Shown here: positions 33,241-44,982 of the stretch, piece after piece
Layout of the letters: each line of letters opens with the position of its first letter
Position numbering within the stretch: position 1 is the first letter of the stretch
Notes under the pieces: model-generated
What the model saw: only the letters and a program-made list of their open reading frames with translations
Database searches by the model: none
What the model was told of the DNA's origin: nothing
Program-made: the position numbers and the translations under genes
NCBI GenBank assembly: GCA_012845835.1
Contig: JABAKD010000026.1
Span: 8,192,058 to 8,256,057 of the forward strand
DNA: 64,000 nucleotides
Direction: 5' to 3'
DNA from: Undaria pinnatifida
Lineage: Eukaryota > Sar > Phaeophyceae > Laminariales > Alariaceae

Positions 33241-34840
33241 CTGGAGCTTATTTATTTTACGGGGATGGTGGGTTAGCCACTAGCGGAAGGATGAGATTGG
33301 CATGTGCCAACAATGGCAAGGAGACGTTAAAACAGGGCAAAGATGATGGAAGATGAAACGGGCGGTGGACGGAAAAGGGGGGGGGGGGGGGGGTGTTGTC
33401 GGACGCGGGAAAAAGGGACCAGCAGCTCAGCTGCTGCTTTCGGGTTAGTTGGAATCGGGGCGACGGATGGTGAGCATAGCGAGGAGACTGGGAACAGGTT
33501 GGACAGGGGAAGAGCATTGCGGACGGGGCGTGGAAGTGGGGGGGGGGGGTCAAGTGCAGAGATAAACAATGTCGAACTATTTAAAATGACGACTACCTCC
33601 GCGTAGGCCACGCCAATCAACGAATCTAGGGCTGCTGAAGGCAGAGTATTGTCGTATCGACGGAGCGCTGGCACTTCAACGCAAGGAGTTGCACGACACG
33701 TGCGTGCGCTGCTACTACCGCTCGCACCATAGGAGGCTAGACTGGTCGTTTGTTATGCCGATACCGCAGTATGTACAGTATGTATGTACAGTATGTATGT
33801 GCAGTATTTTGGTCCCAAAGGGGTTACCTGCCGATTGCTGACTGATTACGATTGACAGCAATCGGAGGGGAAGGGCGGCGGGACTCGACGGGGTGAGAGC
33901 GGGGGGTGATGACAAGAATACGGGGATTTGACCACAATAGGCGAAGACATGGGTGGTGACTCCACATTACGAGCGGGATGGGACTACAATGTTACACCGC
34001 ATACTGCATGGGGGGTGGAGAGTGGGAGGAGGGACAGTGCGGAATGACAGCAATACGAAGGAGAAAGGCGGTACACCGCGGGCTCGATTGAACCTTAAAC
34101 CCTAAACTACAGCAAAAAATATCCCCCAAGTGCTCTAAATACTAGCATTTGTTCCCGAAGACGTGTGTGCGGTTCTAAGCGGGCCACGTTTCTATCAATA
34201 GAGGCGAGAGCGAGGGAGTGACGTCGTATTATATCATGCATGTATTACATACGTAGTTGTGGTGGTGAGGGTGAGGCAGGGGGGGCGCATGGAAAAGGCG
34301 GGGGGCGGTGTTGTGTGGAGGAGTGCGGAGACATTGGTGGTGGTTTACGATCGGCAAGAGGGGAGAGGAGGAACATTGGGGGGGGGGGACGTGGCACTGA
34401 GGATGGCATTAGAGAAGGGTTGTTAAACATCAGAGAAAGGCGGTGCCTTCGGGCGATCTTGTTTTGATGGGACGAAAGCAGAGCCGGCATGATTTAACGA
34501 GTGGCGCAGCACAATGATTATAATTTTAGAGACAACCGCACAGTAGGCGGGTGTCACAAACAGCACAAAGGGGTCGGGGGGGGGCGATTGGGCGGTGCCG
34601 AGGGAAGGAAGCCGGGGGGGGTGAGGAGCTTCACCAGGGGCGGCGGAAGCTGCAGGCGACAATAACTTGTACGTGACCCGCAACTATGATGACCAATAGG
34701 ACGGGGACAAAGGCCACAAAGTGGTGCGCATATGCATGGAATATGAGTGTTTTATTGGCGCAGCTATCAATACTATAGTATCAATACTATACCAATAACT
34801 AGCAGAGCACGGTAGGGGCACGTCTTTTTTTTCGTGAGGC
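33241..34840 (+). other. G-rich degenerate tract, part 1, no gene identified
   Basis: The plus strand is markedly G-rich with runs of eight or more G. Open frames on the opposite strand are proline-rich products of these runs. Probably old repeat DNA. Confidence 0.5.
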
Positions 34841-34910
34841 TCCTTACTTAACCTGTTAAAATGAAATTATTACTCGAGTACTCTATTAATAGCATCATAC
34901 TAATGTTCCA

Positions 34911-34957
34911 ATCCATTGCGATTTCACGCGCAGGTTCGAGTCCTGCCGACGACGCCA
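34911..34957 (+). pseudogene. tRNA 3'-half (Ser-like) with encoded CCA
   Basis: ATCCATTGCG at the start resembles the 3' side of a Ser anticodon stem, then a variable arm, then a perfect T arm GCAGG-TTCGAGT-CCTGC, a 7-nt acceptor strand CGACGAC, discriminator G and CCA, followed at once by seven T. The matching 5' half (expected GTCGTCG...) is absent up- and downstream, so it is neither an intact nor a nearby permuted tRNA gene. An encoded CCA suggests reverse transcription of a mature tRNA. Confidence 0.7.
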
Positions 34958-35223
34958 TTTTTTTAAGGCAATAGTGGGGTATTAGTCCGTTTGAACACTC
35001 GCAAAAGCTTAACCAGTAGCTTACCCACACTAAGCCTCATAACACTCTCCCCCCCTGAAACAGCGACTTTGAGGAAAAAAATAAAAAACGAACGCCAATC
35101 TTATTGACTATTAATAATACTACTTAGGACTAGGTGTACAACGAAAACTGCTAAAAAAAACAGGGGTATGCCTTTTCAACGATATTCGGTAGTTTCTGGG
35201 TCAAGTGAGAGTTAAGGTGTTGA

Positions 35224-35306
35224 CCCCTTTACAACTGGAAACCCGTTTTTGGGAACAAAATTTACTTGGATTTAGTATAGGGAGGGGTTCGGGGGCTCTA
35301 AAGGGG
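35224..35306 (+). mobile_element. micro-MITE family M, 83 bp
   Basis: Ends CCCCTTTA and TAAAGGGG are exact inverted repeats. Between them lie ACAACTGGAAACCCGTTTTT, TTGGATTTAGTATAGGGAGG and GGTTCGGGGGCTC. Near-identical to 54,770-54,850. No coding capacity; target duplication not clear. Confidence 0.7.
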
Positions 35307-35463
35307 TTAAGGCGGGCTCAGTTAACCCTTTTGGGGCTTGAGAGGAAAAGAAAATAATACTCACCAACTACAAAACTGGCGATTGCAGCATCCTCCTGCC
35401 TTCACACACACCAAGTAGCCTGGGCTACTACACTGTATAGACTAGCCGAGCTACTATAGTACA

Positions 35464-35608
35464 ACACTCGATGAAAAATCGACGAGTAGTGGGATTGCTT
35501 CTGCGCGATGAAAATTGAAGGCAAGAACCTGGGGGAAGAAGGGACGACACCTGTGACCCCACGGCTTGTCCAGGAGCTGGAAAGTAGATGTACGCGTGAA
35601 GAAAGGGG
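35464..35608 (+). mobile_element. SINE-like family S1, copy 1
   Basis: Matches 44,444-44,597: ACACTCGATGAAAAATCGAC, GAGTAGTGGGATTGCT, ATTGAAGGCAAGAACC, GACACCTGTGACC, ACGGCTTGTCCAG, AGCTGGAAAGTAGA, ending in GAAGAAAGGGGAAAA. The upstream head of copy 2 is not present here. TATAGACTAGC occurs on both flanks (about 35,436 and 35,627), a possible target duplication. Confidence 0.65.
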
Positions 35609-35740
35609 AAAAGTATACAGGCTACTATATAGACTAGCTGACTACTGACGATGATTTTCCAGTCGAACTCCAATAATGCAAGTACCTGTAAAAGAGACGC
35701 GCACAGCTTGCGCTTCTGCGGTGTGCTTGCTGCATGAAGA

Positions 35741-35884
35741 GCATGCTCGCACCACGATAAGAACGCGTGCATACTTTGTTCAATAGCTGTATGCTCGCAC
35801 CACGATAAGAACGCGTGCATACTTTGTTCAATAGCTGTATGCTCGCACCACGATAAGAACGCGTGCATACTTTGTTTCATCGCT
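35741..35884 (+). repeat. 48-bp minisatellite, ~3 copies
   Basis: Unit beginning ATGCTCGCACCACGATAAGA and ending TTGTTCAATAGCTGT, three near-perfect copies. Confidence 0.9.
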
Positions 35885-36055
35885 GTATGATATGATATAG
35901 TATGATATGGTATGGTATGATATTTTATACGATATGATATGACATGATATAATATTATATGATATGATATGATATGGTATGGTTTGATATGATAATATAT
36001 GATATGATATGATACGATATGATATTATGATACAATATGATACGATACGATGTAG
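35885..36055 (+). repeat. ATGAT pentanucleotide microsatellite
   Basis: About 170 bp of TATGATATGATATGG-type units, directly following the 48-bp minisatellite. Confidence 0.9.
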
Positions 36056-36059
36056 TACA

Positions 36060-38600
36060 TCGGCCCCAAAAAGGTCAAGGGCAAGTTAAGGGACCCCATT
36101 AGCCAGAACAAAAAAGGCGAAAAAACATAAAAAAAATTGCCGCAACCGCTATTGTAGCACGTGTCGTTGCCGCAGCCCTGGGAGAGGGGGCAAAGGAACG
36201 AGGGCAGGGGTTTGGAAGCGCGGGCGGTCGAGCGGCGGCGCACGTGGATACAGCGCCACGGATAGGATGGAAGGAGGAGCAAGCAGAGTGTGGGGAGCCG
36301 GCAACCGAAACATATGGGGTTGGGGGGGGGGGGGGTCTGCTGTCGCATCAAAAAGGAAAGGAAGATTAGAAGCTATAGGAAGTTTTGGGTGAAGGAGGGG
36401 GGTAGATAGGGGGACGGCGGCGATTGCAGCTCCACCGCGAGAAGCACCACACACGGCAAAGGTTGGAGGAGTGACAGACGAGACTAGCAAGCGTGTGCGG
36501 GGGGTGGTATCGGCAGGAGAGCTACAGCATGCGGCCTTTGTGGTATGTCCCGGGCAGTATTTGGTGCGAAGGAGTGTCTAGCTATGCAAGCTGCCCCATA
36601 AGAATGGCATGAGTGGGCTGGGTGAAGGGAGGTGAGTAACACGGAAGAAGGAAGGTCATCGGAGCTCAAGACGTACTTTACGGAGCGGGGGAGTGCTGGA
36701 GATATATAGGGTGAGCAAGAAGGGGAGACCGGTTAACGAGACAAGCATCACACAGATGAAGGGCGTGGTATTAGACACCGGAACGGAGCATCGGGGGTCT
36801 ACTGTGGGGAAGACGGGAGTACCTACGGCTGGAAGGGGACATCAATCCGGAGTAAACGGGGGGAGGGGACAGCAGCAGTAATAAGGGGCACGTCCTGGGG
36901 CTAATGGGGAGGATGGGGGACGACATTTTACCCCACAAAAGTGCACCCGTATGTGGGAACAAACTCCTTGGAAATGTCGTGGAACCATTTATGCAACGGT
37001 AAATATGCAATTAATAGTAACAGTAATAACATGGACGAGAGGTGGTAACGGACGGACACGGAGGGGGCAACGGCGACCAGGCGAAAGGGGAAAAATCACC
37101 GCAGGTGTCGTAGATGATTTTTTTCTGGGGGGGGGGGCGGGGAGAGAAGGAAGAGCAGGTATGGGCTTTCAGAATTTTAGAGAGTATGCATTCTGTAACG
37201 GTTTGCGACATACCTGGTGGACCTATGTTCTCTCTGGTGGGCGCGCCGTGTGTAGATGATTCGTAGCTACCGATGGTGGTTTCAACGAGACGTAAACAGG
37301 AGCAACAGAGAAAGTAGCATTTTTTTTCTGTCGTCATAATTGCCTTCTTGTCAGCCAATGCCTGCATGCACTCTCATTTCATGGGCTATCATACCGAGGA
37401 CATTATTTGGAGGTGTGGGGGAAGACGCCGGGGAAGGAGAACGGGCAGATCGAGTAGGTAGATACCCATTGGGCCAACTGAGGGTAAATAAAATGGGGAA
37501 AGGCAAAAAGCGACTGCACGTGGAGAGCGGGAACAGACAGCAAGCGGCGAAAACGAGACCGTTGACGGGCTGGCATGCTGACGGGGACGGATGGGCGGAA
37601 CCCAAAGGTGGGGGGTGGGCGTAGGATGGATTGAACTGGTGCCAATGTGCCTGCTGCTAGTGGCTGAGGGAGTCCGAGTTAATCGCGGAACAAAAGAGGG
37701 TGTCGTCCACAAAGATCAACTACCACTACTAAGTCTGTGGAGGGGATACAGAACGTTCTTCCGCGGGGGGGGGGGCATCTGGGAGGGAGCGAAAGGAAGG
37801 CGGACCAGGTTGACGTCAGGCTCAAAACGGTCTAAGGAGGGACAGGGTAAAAAAAGAGTAGTACTCGCAAGGACGAAACAAGGGAGAGGGGAGGGTGGGG
37901 GGCAACGTCAAGAGAAGACGGGGCAGCGGTGTTGAGGCTGGGCAAGCTGCACGGGATATTGAAGGGGGGTAGAGGTGCCGCAAGAAGCGCGCCTGATGAC
38001 TTCTGGAACGGTACGACGTGGAACGTGTGGGCGAGGGGGCAAGCGACACAATATTTTGAGGAACGACATAACAGAGGTCAATGGGAAAAGGGGAGGGGGG
38101 ACAAGGGCAACCTGGTTCCAGTTGAGGATGCTATACACTCGGAATGGACAGGGGGGGCGAGCGATGCAGTTTTTCCTATTCAAAGGAGGGGGCATACGAG
38201 TAGGCAATGAGCGCGTTCATGATATCCTCTAGAAGTGCAGTATACGCGTAAGAACTGATGTAGAGGGTCCGGCTTTGGTTTTAGAAGTCCTACTATACTA
38301 AAACGGGGGGCGGGGGGGGGGGGGGCGATCGACAGCCGGGACCGAACGGATAAGGGGGAAGAGCTTCTTAATCAAAGGCAATGAAGGGCGCATTATGGGA
38401 AGCTCATCGCCGAAGCCATGAGCATGGTAGAACGAACAGCAAGGGTGGCAGGGGGTGCAAGCGCGTGGGAGGAGCACAAGGTTTGGTTCAGTAGAGATAC
38501 CGTAATATTCCTTGAGAACGCTCCCTTCCATGAGAACGCCCCCCCAAAAAAAACGCCTGTGAATCCCAAACACTTTGAGAACGCCCCGGGGTTATCCTAC
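36060..38600 (+). other. G-rich degenerate tract, part 2, no gene identified
   Basis: Strong G over C on the plus strand. Some segments look weakly coding, for example VSKKGRPVNETSITQMKGVV at about 36,709-36,768 and KLIAEAMSMVERTARVAGGA near 38,400-38,460. GTGGGGAAGACGGGAGTACC (36,806) resembles the minus strand at about 46,090-46,140. Probably remnants of a large dispersed element. Confidence 0.45.
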
Positions 38601-38632
38601 ATTTTTATTTTTTCGCTCCCCTAACTCTGAGC

Positions 38633-38905
38633 TCACCCCGGGATGTCCTTTTTCCGCCTATTCTTGTTGTCGCCCCACGCGGCGTTCAAGAAAAATCCAA
38701 GGACGAAGGATTGAACCCCCACGTTTCGTCCGACCCTTTTAGCGTCGGAGGGGGTTTCATCCCCGACGGCGAGCGGCGGAAGATCCCCCAATCGCTCGTC
38801 TTTTGCTGCTTGAATGCTTTCTCGTAGATGTTGTTCGGGCCCGACGCCCGACATCGTAGGTTCCAGCGCTAGGGCTTCGCGGCAAAGTATGAGTTTGTGT
38901 GCGTC
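38633..38905 (-). CDS. hypothetical coding fragment, unidentified
   Basis: The minus-strand frame from about 38,905 to the stop at 38,633 has protein-like composition: ADAHKLILCREALALEPTMS, EQHLRESIQAAKDERLGDLP, VGRNVGVQSFVLGFFLNAAW. No family recognised. Flanks are repeat family C and C/G runs, so a transposon remnant or a single exon is as likely as an intact small gene. The true start cannot be fixed. Confidence 0.3.
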   Translation of the reverse strand, partial: DAHKLILCREALALEPTMSGVGPEQHLRESIQAAKDERLGDLPPLAVGDETPSDAKRVGRNVGVQSFVLGFFLNAAWGDNKNRRKKDIPG

Positions 38906-38984
38906 TGCTGGGTGCCCCGAACAGAAAGAAAGAGACCCAACACCCCGGGGGGGTTCGCCTCGTTTTTTTTTTGTGGAAATATCA

Positions 38985-39075
38985 CCCCTCTACGGTGATC
39001 CGTCTCGAAAGTGATGCGTGGTCAACGGTCAACTGATTAAGGCAAGCAACAAATGAGTACGCCCCCCTTTCCCCC
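38985..39075 (+). repeat. dispersed family C, copy
   Basis: ACGGTGATCCGTCTCGAAAG, GTGGTCAACGGTCAACTGAT, TAAGGCAAGCAACAAATGAG. Similar blocks occur near 32,640-32,710 and 48,640-48,760 (plus) and 60,015-60,180 and 62,335-62,500 (minus). Confidence 0.55.
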
Positions 39076-40310
39076 CCCCCTACCTCTGAGAACGCCCCGG
39101 GGTGTTATCTTCCATATTGCACCAACAATGTTTGTGTGCCTAGGGGGGCGTTCTCTAAGGATATGGCGGTAGTCTACATTCTCCCCCGGAGCGGGTTGCG
39201 GCATCCGCCATAATAGTACAATGGCGGTATCATGGAGGCGATTTGAGCGGTGTTGGGTAAGAAGGGGGCCAGGTGAGAAAGCAAAAGGGCACACGGAGTT
39301 GGTTGTGTGTTCAGACGGGAGAGGCGGGAGACCGAGAATTGACGCGATACTAACTCGTGCCGTATTGGACGGTGCATACCATCCCCCCCGGCGATAGCCT
39401 TTTGGGCTCTAAAGCACTTGTTACGTAGACTAAGTGCGGTATAGCCCAGAAGAGAGAGATAGGCATACCCCTGTTTTTGAATCGGGTGGTCGTTTCATTT
39501 TCAATTTGATAAAACGTATCACCACCAAGGATGGCAAGGGAGGTACAAGGGAGGTACAAGGGGGGTACAAGGGAGGGAGGTGGCATACCCTAGGGGTGTG
39601 ACAACAGAAGTGGCTACAACGGGGTTTTGCTGCCACACTCTTAACCGTTTTAGCATGTTAGCGTAGTTTAGCACCGCACTCCCGACATGGGGACAAAACA
39701 CTTGGCGTTAGACTAGGATGCTAGGATACTGCCCCTGTCGACCTCGAACCCCCGCAAGGGTTGGGGTTAGCGTCACTACTATCAACACTGTCAATGGCTA
39801 CCTGGTAGTTACTACAAGTACAGTTGTTGTGGTAGTAGGCGATATATAGTAGGGTCGCTCTTGTCTGGGCCGACGTGCAAGATTGAAATTGACCACAAAC
39901 GGCCGGTACTAAATAGCAAGTAGGGGAATGTGGAAGGTTGTTGCCTGCGTGTCCGGCCCTCCGTGGGACCAGAGATATTTTGTGGGCTTCATACCGCTTA
40001 TTATGAGGAATGACACCGCAGGGGGTATACAACGTACCCGGTTGATAAATCCTGTGGTTGTTTTGGAAATTGAAATGCTAATACTGCATGGCCCAATTAT
40101 GGTATAACATCGCACACTTTTCAAAGCCGAGTTTTGACGAAAATCCTTTTTGGTCCATGTCATCATCATCACACAGCTCAAGTCTATTTTTTCATTTTTT
40201 CAAGTTATGAAAAAGGTGAACCATCAGCCGTCGACGCGCACAGGGTCCAAATTAAAGAAGAGCACAGAACATCGAAATTCGATTTTATTTTTCAATTTCA
40301 TGAAGAATTA
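39076..40310. other. intergenic, no gene seen
   Basis: Includes short GGTACAAGGG tandem units (39,538-39,570) and otherwise no supported feature. Confidence 0.4.
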
Positions 40311-40314
40311 CACG

Positions 40315-40402
40315 AAAAAATCGACTTTGCTTCTTGTCGAACAACGGCGTAGTGTGTTTTATAACGAAAAACACGCGAAAAGGTCAACGAATACGCGTGG
40401 GC
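40315..40402 (+). repeat. dispersed repeat R5, copy 1
   Basis: GACTTTGCTTCTTGTCGAAC, AACGGCGTAGTGTGTTTT, AACGAAAAACACGCGAAAAG match 63,913-64,000, where the copy runs off the window. Confidence 0.6.
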
Positions 40403-40891
40403 AATGACCGAGGCGATCGATGGTTCGCGTCCTCCCCGAAACGCCGCGGCTAGTGGCAGATTGTTTATACTGGCAGCGGCTAGGAGGCTATGGCTCTAGG
40501 CGTCTCTTGGATGGGCTGGCGCCACCCCGCCGCCCCACACGGGCAGCAGCGACGGGGATATAGTGGTCGAACTTCTGAGCGAAGTCGTGATGTGGTAGTT
40601 GGTCGTGTAACTCTCGAAGCGCAGGGCGACGAAAAACTGGGTTGGCGGCGGTCTCGATTGTTTTCGAGGCGTCGCGAGCGTTCTAGGCTGTGCTAAGTGC
40701 TAAGGGCCTTCGGAGGCCGCGCTGCGGTTGCTTCGGTGGTCCTACCTCTCGCATCTCAATCAGCCGACGACATGACACCGATTCGCGTGGTCGGCTTCGT
40801 TCGGTTACATGGAACATGCCATGCACAGGTGCACAAAACTCCCCAAATTGAATTTCGATTTTCGACTAAACTCGACCAAAAAAGTATTTTT

Positions 40892-41203
40892 TATCTTTGT
40901 TTGATTTGATTTTTCGTAGTAAGTCTGAGAATGCCTTCTCGGTTATTCATTATTTGACCAATCAGATGCAAATTCAAATCAATTCTAACAAGTCGGATTT
41001 CGATTCGGCAAGTTCCTCGTTAATCTGGGCCCTATTAACTTTTTTTTTACTTCTTTGATGAATTTGATTCTTCGTAATAATTCTGAAAACGCTGCTCGGT
41101 GGTTCATTTTTCGACCAATCAGATGCAAATAAAATTCAACTGATTCTTTAAAAAAAAACGGTTTTCGATTTGGCAAGTTTCTCGTTAATCTGGGCCCATA
41201 TAT
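40892..41203 (+). repeat. tandem duplication (~157-bp unit) with CCAAT-octamer core
   Basis: Two copies, each with CCAATCAGATGCAAAT (40,958-40,973 and 41,115-41,130) and GGCAAGTT(C/T)CTCGTTAATC, TGGGCCC. The second copy abuts a foldback MITE. Confidence 0.75.
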
Positions 41204-41838
41204 TGTAAAAAAAAAATACACTCCAGCTGTGAGATCGAATATTTTGTCGAAACGCATCTTTGCAAGCTGTGTGTGATACTCCGATCGCGCGTAATACGGG
41301 TTGTGTGTCCTCATGAAGGATATAGGTCGGCGGCTCCTCTTGCAACTACAGTGTAGCTATCAGGGTCAACAGGGTGATGCTAGGCAGTCTGTGCGCGGAA
41401 ACTATAAAACCTGTTTCTGAGGGGGACAAAATCTGACAGCTGTAGAAGGAAATGCATCAGTTTATCAAGTGAATCCTGTAAGTCGAATAACCGGTGAGGG
41501 GAGGTCGGAGTTTTTAAGGACGTGGGGGCCTGATTTTGATCAAAAGGGGGGCGGGAGGGGGGGAGGGGGGGAGGAACAGGTGGGGCAGGCCAATTTGTGC
41601 GTGAAAACTATAAATCTCTCAAGGGGACAAATTTGACGGTTTCGGAAAGAATGCCCCAGTGTATCATGGGGGGGGGGCGGGACGGGCGGGGCAGCTCAAT
41701 CTGTGCGTGGAAACTATACATCCTTTAAGGGGATAAATGTGACGGTTTTGGAACGAATGCACCAGGTTATCATGTATATCCTGTAAGTCGTACAACCAGT
41801 GAGTAGAGGGCGGAGTGTTCGAGGGGGTGGGGGGGTAT
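41204..41838 (+). mobile_element. foldback MITE (family FB), single-ended copy with three inner units
   Basis: Left end AAAATACACTCCAGCTGTGA, CGATCGCGCGTAATACGG, then inner units starting GCGCGGAAACTATAAAACC (41,394), GTGCGTGAAAACTATAAATC (41,597) and GTGCGTGGAAACTATACATC (41,703), with GTAAGTCGAATAACCGGTGA. The opposite inverted end is missing. Confidence 0.75.
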
Positions 41839-41885
41839 TACCCTACGTAGTCAACAAACTGAGAGTTTATTAATATAGACTAAAC

Positions 41886-41958
41886 TCTTTTTTTTTTTAA
41901 TCCTCAGGCGGATGGGGAAAAATAAAGCTTTAGCTCACCACACTTCCACTCCACTTAA
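41886..41958 (-). mobile_element. SINE-like family S2, 73-bp truncated insertion
   Basis: Flanked by an 11-bp direct repeat ATAGACTAAAC (41,875-41,885 and 41,959-41,969). On the minus strand: GGAAGTGTGGTGAGCTAAAG, CTTTATTTTTCCCCATCCGC, CTGAGGATT and a poly(A) tail of about 11. Confidence 0.8.
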
Positions 41959-41969
41959 ATAGACTAAAC

Positions 41970-43296
41970 GTTCCTGCCGATATACACCGTCGAATACGGC
42001 GGTACTTTGTACAGAAAAACTGTCTGCGCTCTACTCTGTACCCTACTACTATTATTGCATTTTTGTGTTCTTTGGTGTGTATCGCGGGCATCCTTAGTTT
42101 TATGCACCAGTCAAAAAGCCCACGCAGCCCCTACGATTTTGTTCAAACTCAAACCGCGGTCCCTATACGAGATGGTGGACATAATGGTGCTTTTACCACC
42201 TGACTCGAGCTGACGGCACACATCATGATCAGGCGCCGACTATCAGATGAGAGGGCGTGTGCAATGAACTCTACACCGTAATGCACACCGACGATTCCGG
42301 TTTCAGTGTGTGAACGGGGGTTTGCGAAGGGCGGAAACTGGAAACCCCCTGTGCATAACTGGTATAATCGACTGCTGTGGCTGTGGTGGATGAGGTTGGC
42401 GTGGGATCAGGGTGTTGGACAACTTCCCGAGTGTTTTGTCCCCATGTCGGGAGTGCTCCCGGTGCAAAACATAAACATGCTAAAACGGTCAACACCCATG
42501 CATTGTCAGTTTCAAGTTTGGCGAGCTCAGATTAGGGTGCGCTAGGTCTGGTGCCAGTATGCCAGTTGCGAGGGACGAGATTGAAAGCAGACCGGTCATG
42601 CAATTAGGTTCCGTCGAAAACCTACGAGGTCTCGCCAACGATGTGGCAGGCGGCATCCTTCACTGCTGCAGAGCTCGATGCCGTCACAACTCAACACAAG
42701 AACAGCTCTCACCGATGACCGAAGTGATTGCTGCTGCTCCGCCGAGACTACTAGAGACATGAGGACAGCGTGCAACTGACTCACACTCACACTTGGAGAA
42801 ATAATGTTCAAAAAGAGCGATGTCTCAAGGCAGTACTAGAGTGTACAAAGTAGGAGTGATAAAAGTCGAGCAGCTGGAGGATACTGTACATTAAAAAGAT
42901 AACTGACGGCAGTAGACTCGGGAGATTCAAACTTGACCAGTATCACCACGACCCACGACACAACGGCAGCAGTACGAGTGTCAACGCTTCTGAAAAACCA
43001 TCACGCGATACACATTCGTACCATACCTGGTATCATATACCGCCATCCGGAGCGTAAAAACCGTTTCGTTACCATGCAAAGGTAAATCGGTCCTTATATT
43101 GTCGGACAAAAAGGACACGGGACAAAAACAAAAATCCCCAAGTAGTGCACCAGGTGCTGCTGCAAGGGGTAGCATACCTCGGCGGGGAGAGTCCACTCGC
43201 GCAGGGGGTCCGAATTCTGGAAGCTAAGCCACCTGCTCCTTTGTCCCCGTAACCGAACGAGGCAGGTGGGAGGACTGATCTTTCGTGAGGTTGGTG
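41970..43296. other. intergenic before the H4 3' end, no gene identified
   Basis: An open frame of 67 codons at 42,559-42,762 has fairly protein-like composition but no motif or promoter evidence; I do not call it a gene. Confidence 0.35.
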
Positions 43297-43313
43297 GTGT
43301 TGAGAAAACACCA
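43297..43313 (-). terminator. histone 3'-end stem-loop, H4
   Basis: Minus strand GGTGTTTTCTCAACACC, about 63 nt after the H4 stop, preceded by CCAACT, followed by ACCAACC and CACGAAAGATCAG. Confidence 0.85.
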
Positions 43314-43376
43314 GTTGGTTTTTAGGTGAGCGCAAGACGGCTCACAGACGTTGAGTAAGTTGACCGACGTCAAGCT

Positions 43377-43870
<494 letters not shown>

Positions 43871-44284
43871 GTGCGGTTTGCATTTATTAAATTTTGCAAG
43901 AAAATTGAAATTTGCTTGAATTGTGCTTTGTACGTACGTACCTGGTGTGTCGATGCTGGTATCATACTGCTGTGGCGCTGTATCATACCAGTGCATGGCG
44001 CCGACCCTGTGGGACTCTCCGAGTGGCGTACAACGAGGGCTCTAAATGCGTGATGTCTGTGCTGCTGTACGCTCACCTCCAACCCTGCAATATATGGAGC
44101 AAAACACATTACGCACATGGGACATTGGACATCCTTGCACCGACGCGATCCTACGGCGGTGTTTGGTTATATGGGTTGTTGTGTGTGAAGAGCCGTATCA
44201 TACACAGATTCCACTCAGCACCCGGCTGCAAACATGTACGAGGTACAGCAGTACCAAGGGTATTACACGAGTGTATCATGGGGT

Positions 44285-44597
44285 ATATGTCGCCCCGGTG
44301 GCATATCAGGTTACCCTCGGACCTGGTATAGGTCAGTTACGTGAGTTCGAGCCCCGCCGAGTGCATACTCGTATAAATTCGTTGGGATTTCTTTTTGTGC
44401 ACAAATTGACTTGCGGAAAGAAAGCGCGAGAGCGTGAGTTAGCGACACTCGATGAAAAATCGACGAGCAGTGGGATCGCTGAACCCTATGCGCGATAGAA
44501 ATTGAAGGCAAGAACCGGGGAGGAGAAGGGATGACACCTGTGACCACGGCTTGTCCAGAAGCTGGAAAGTAGAATTGTGAGAAGAAAAAAAAAACAT
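44285..44597 (+). mobile_element. SINE-like family S1, copy with possible tRNA-type head
   Basis: The body (44,444-44,597) matches 35,464-35,608 and ends in GAAGAAAAAAAAAA. About 100 bp upstream lies GTGAGTTCGAGCCCCGC, a near-consensus pol III B box, with GGTGGCATATCAGG as a loose A box some 35-45 bp before it. Layout head-body-A tail is that of a tRNA-derived SINE. The head lacks a good cloverleaf, so this part is inference. Confidence 0.55.
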
Positions 44598-44905
44598 GCG
44601 TACATGAATTGAATAATCTATAGAAAGTCGGGTAAATCAAGGGCACACCGAGGTCACCTCCGCTTCAGAACAAAGCTAAAAGAGGAAGTAGATGTCGATA
44701 CGAAATGGGAATCTGCTTTGCGATCTATATGAAGCTCTTTACTCTTACTACTATTACTTGCACGAGTCCATATCGACGTAATGGACTAGACTACTAGTCT
44801 ATATTTCCAGCCTAGATGTATTTCACGGCTGTCTGCTGCACCGCCGTAGCACAGCGTTTTTATTATACCCCCTGTGCGTATACATCATCCACATATATAT
44901 CCACA

Positions 44906-44945
44906 ACATTTTTTTTTTTTTTCTCCGGCGGATGGGGAAAAATAA
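44906..44945 (-). mobile_element. SINE-like family S2, 40-bp insertion
   Basis: Only about 25 bp of the family 3' end (TTATTTTTCCCCATCCGCC, GGAG) plus a poly(A) tail, flanked by a 9-bp direct repeat ATATCCACA (44,897-44,905 and 44,946-44,954). Confidence 0.75.
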
Positions 44946-44982
44946 ATATCCACATGCATGGCGCGCATACACCGCATATCAT

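Noticed and set aside
34911-35010. permuted tRNA gene
   Set aside because: A permuted gene would have the 5' half (starting GTCGTCG) downstream; it is not there.
35741-35884. CRISPR-like array
   Set aside because: Units are contiguous with no spacers, in a eukaryotic genome.
38700-38760. tRNA-like GGGGGTTCAATCC on the minus strand
   Set aside because: No pairing T stem, acceptor or D arm can be drawn.
42559-42762. 67-codon open frame as a gene
   Set aside because: Composition is acceptable but there is no motif, promoter or splice evidence.
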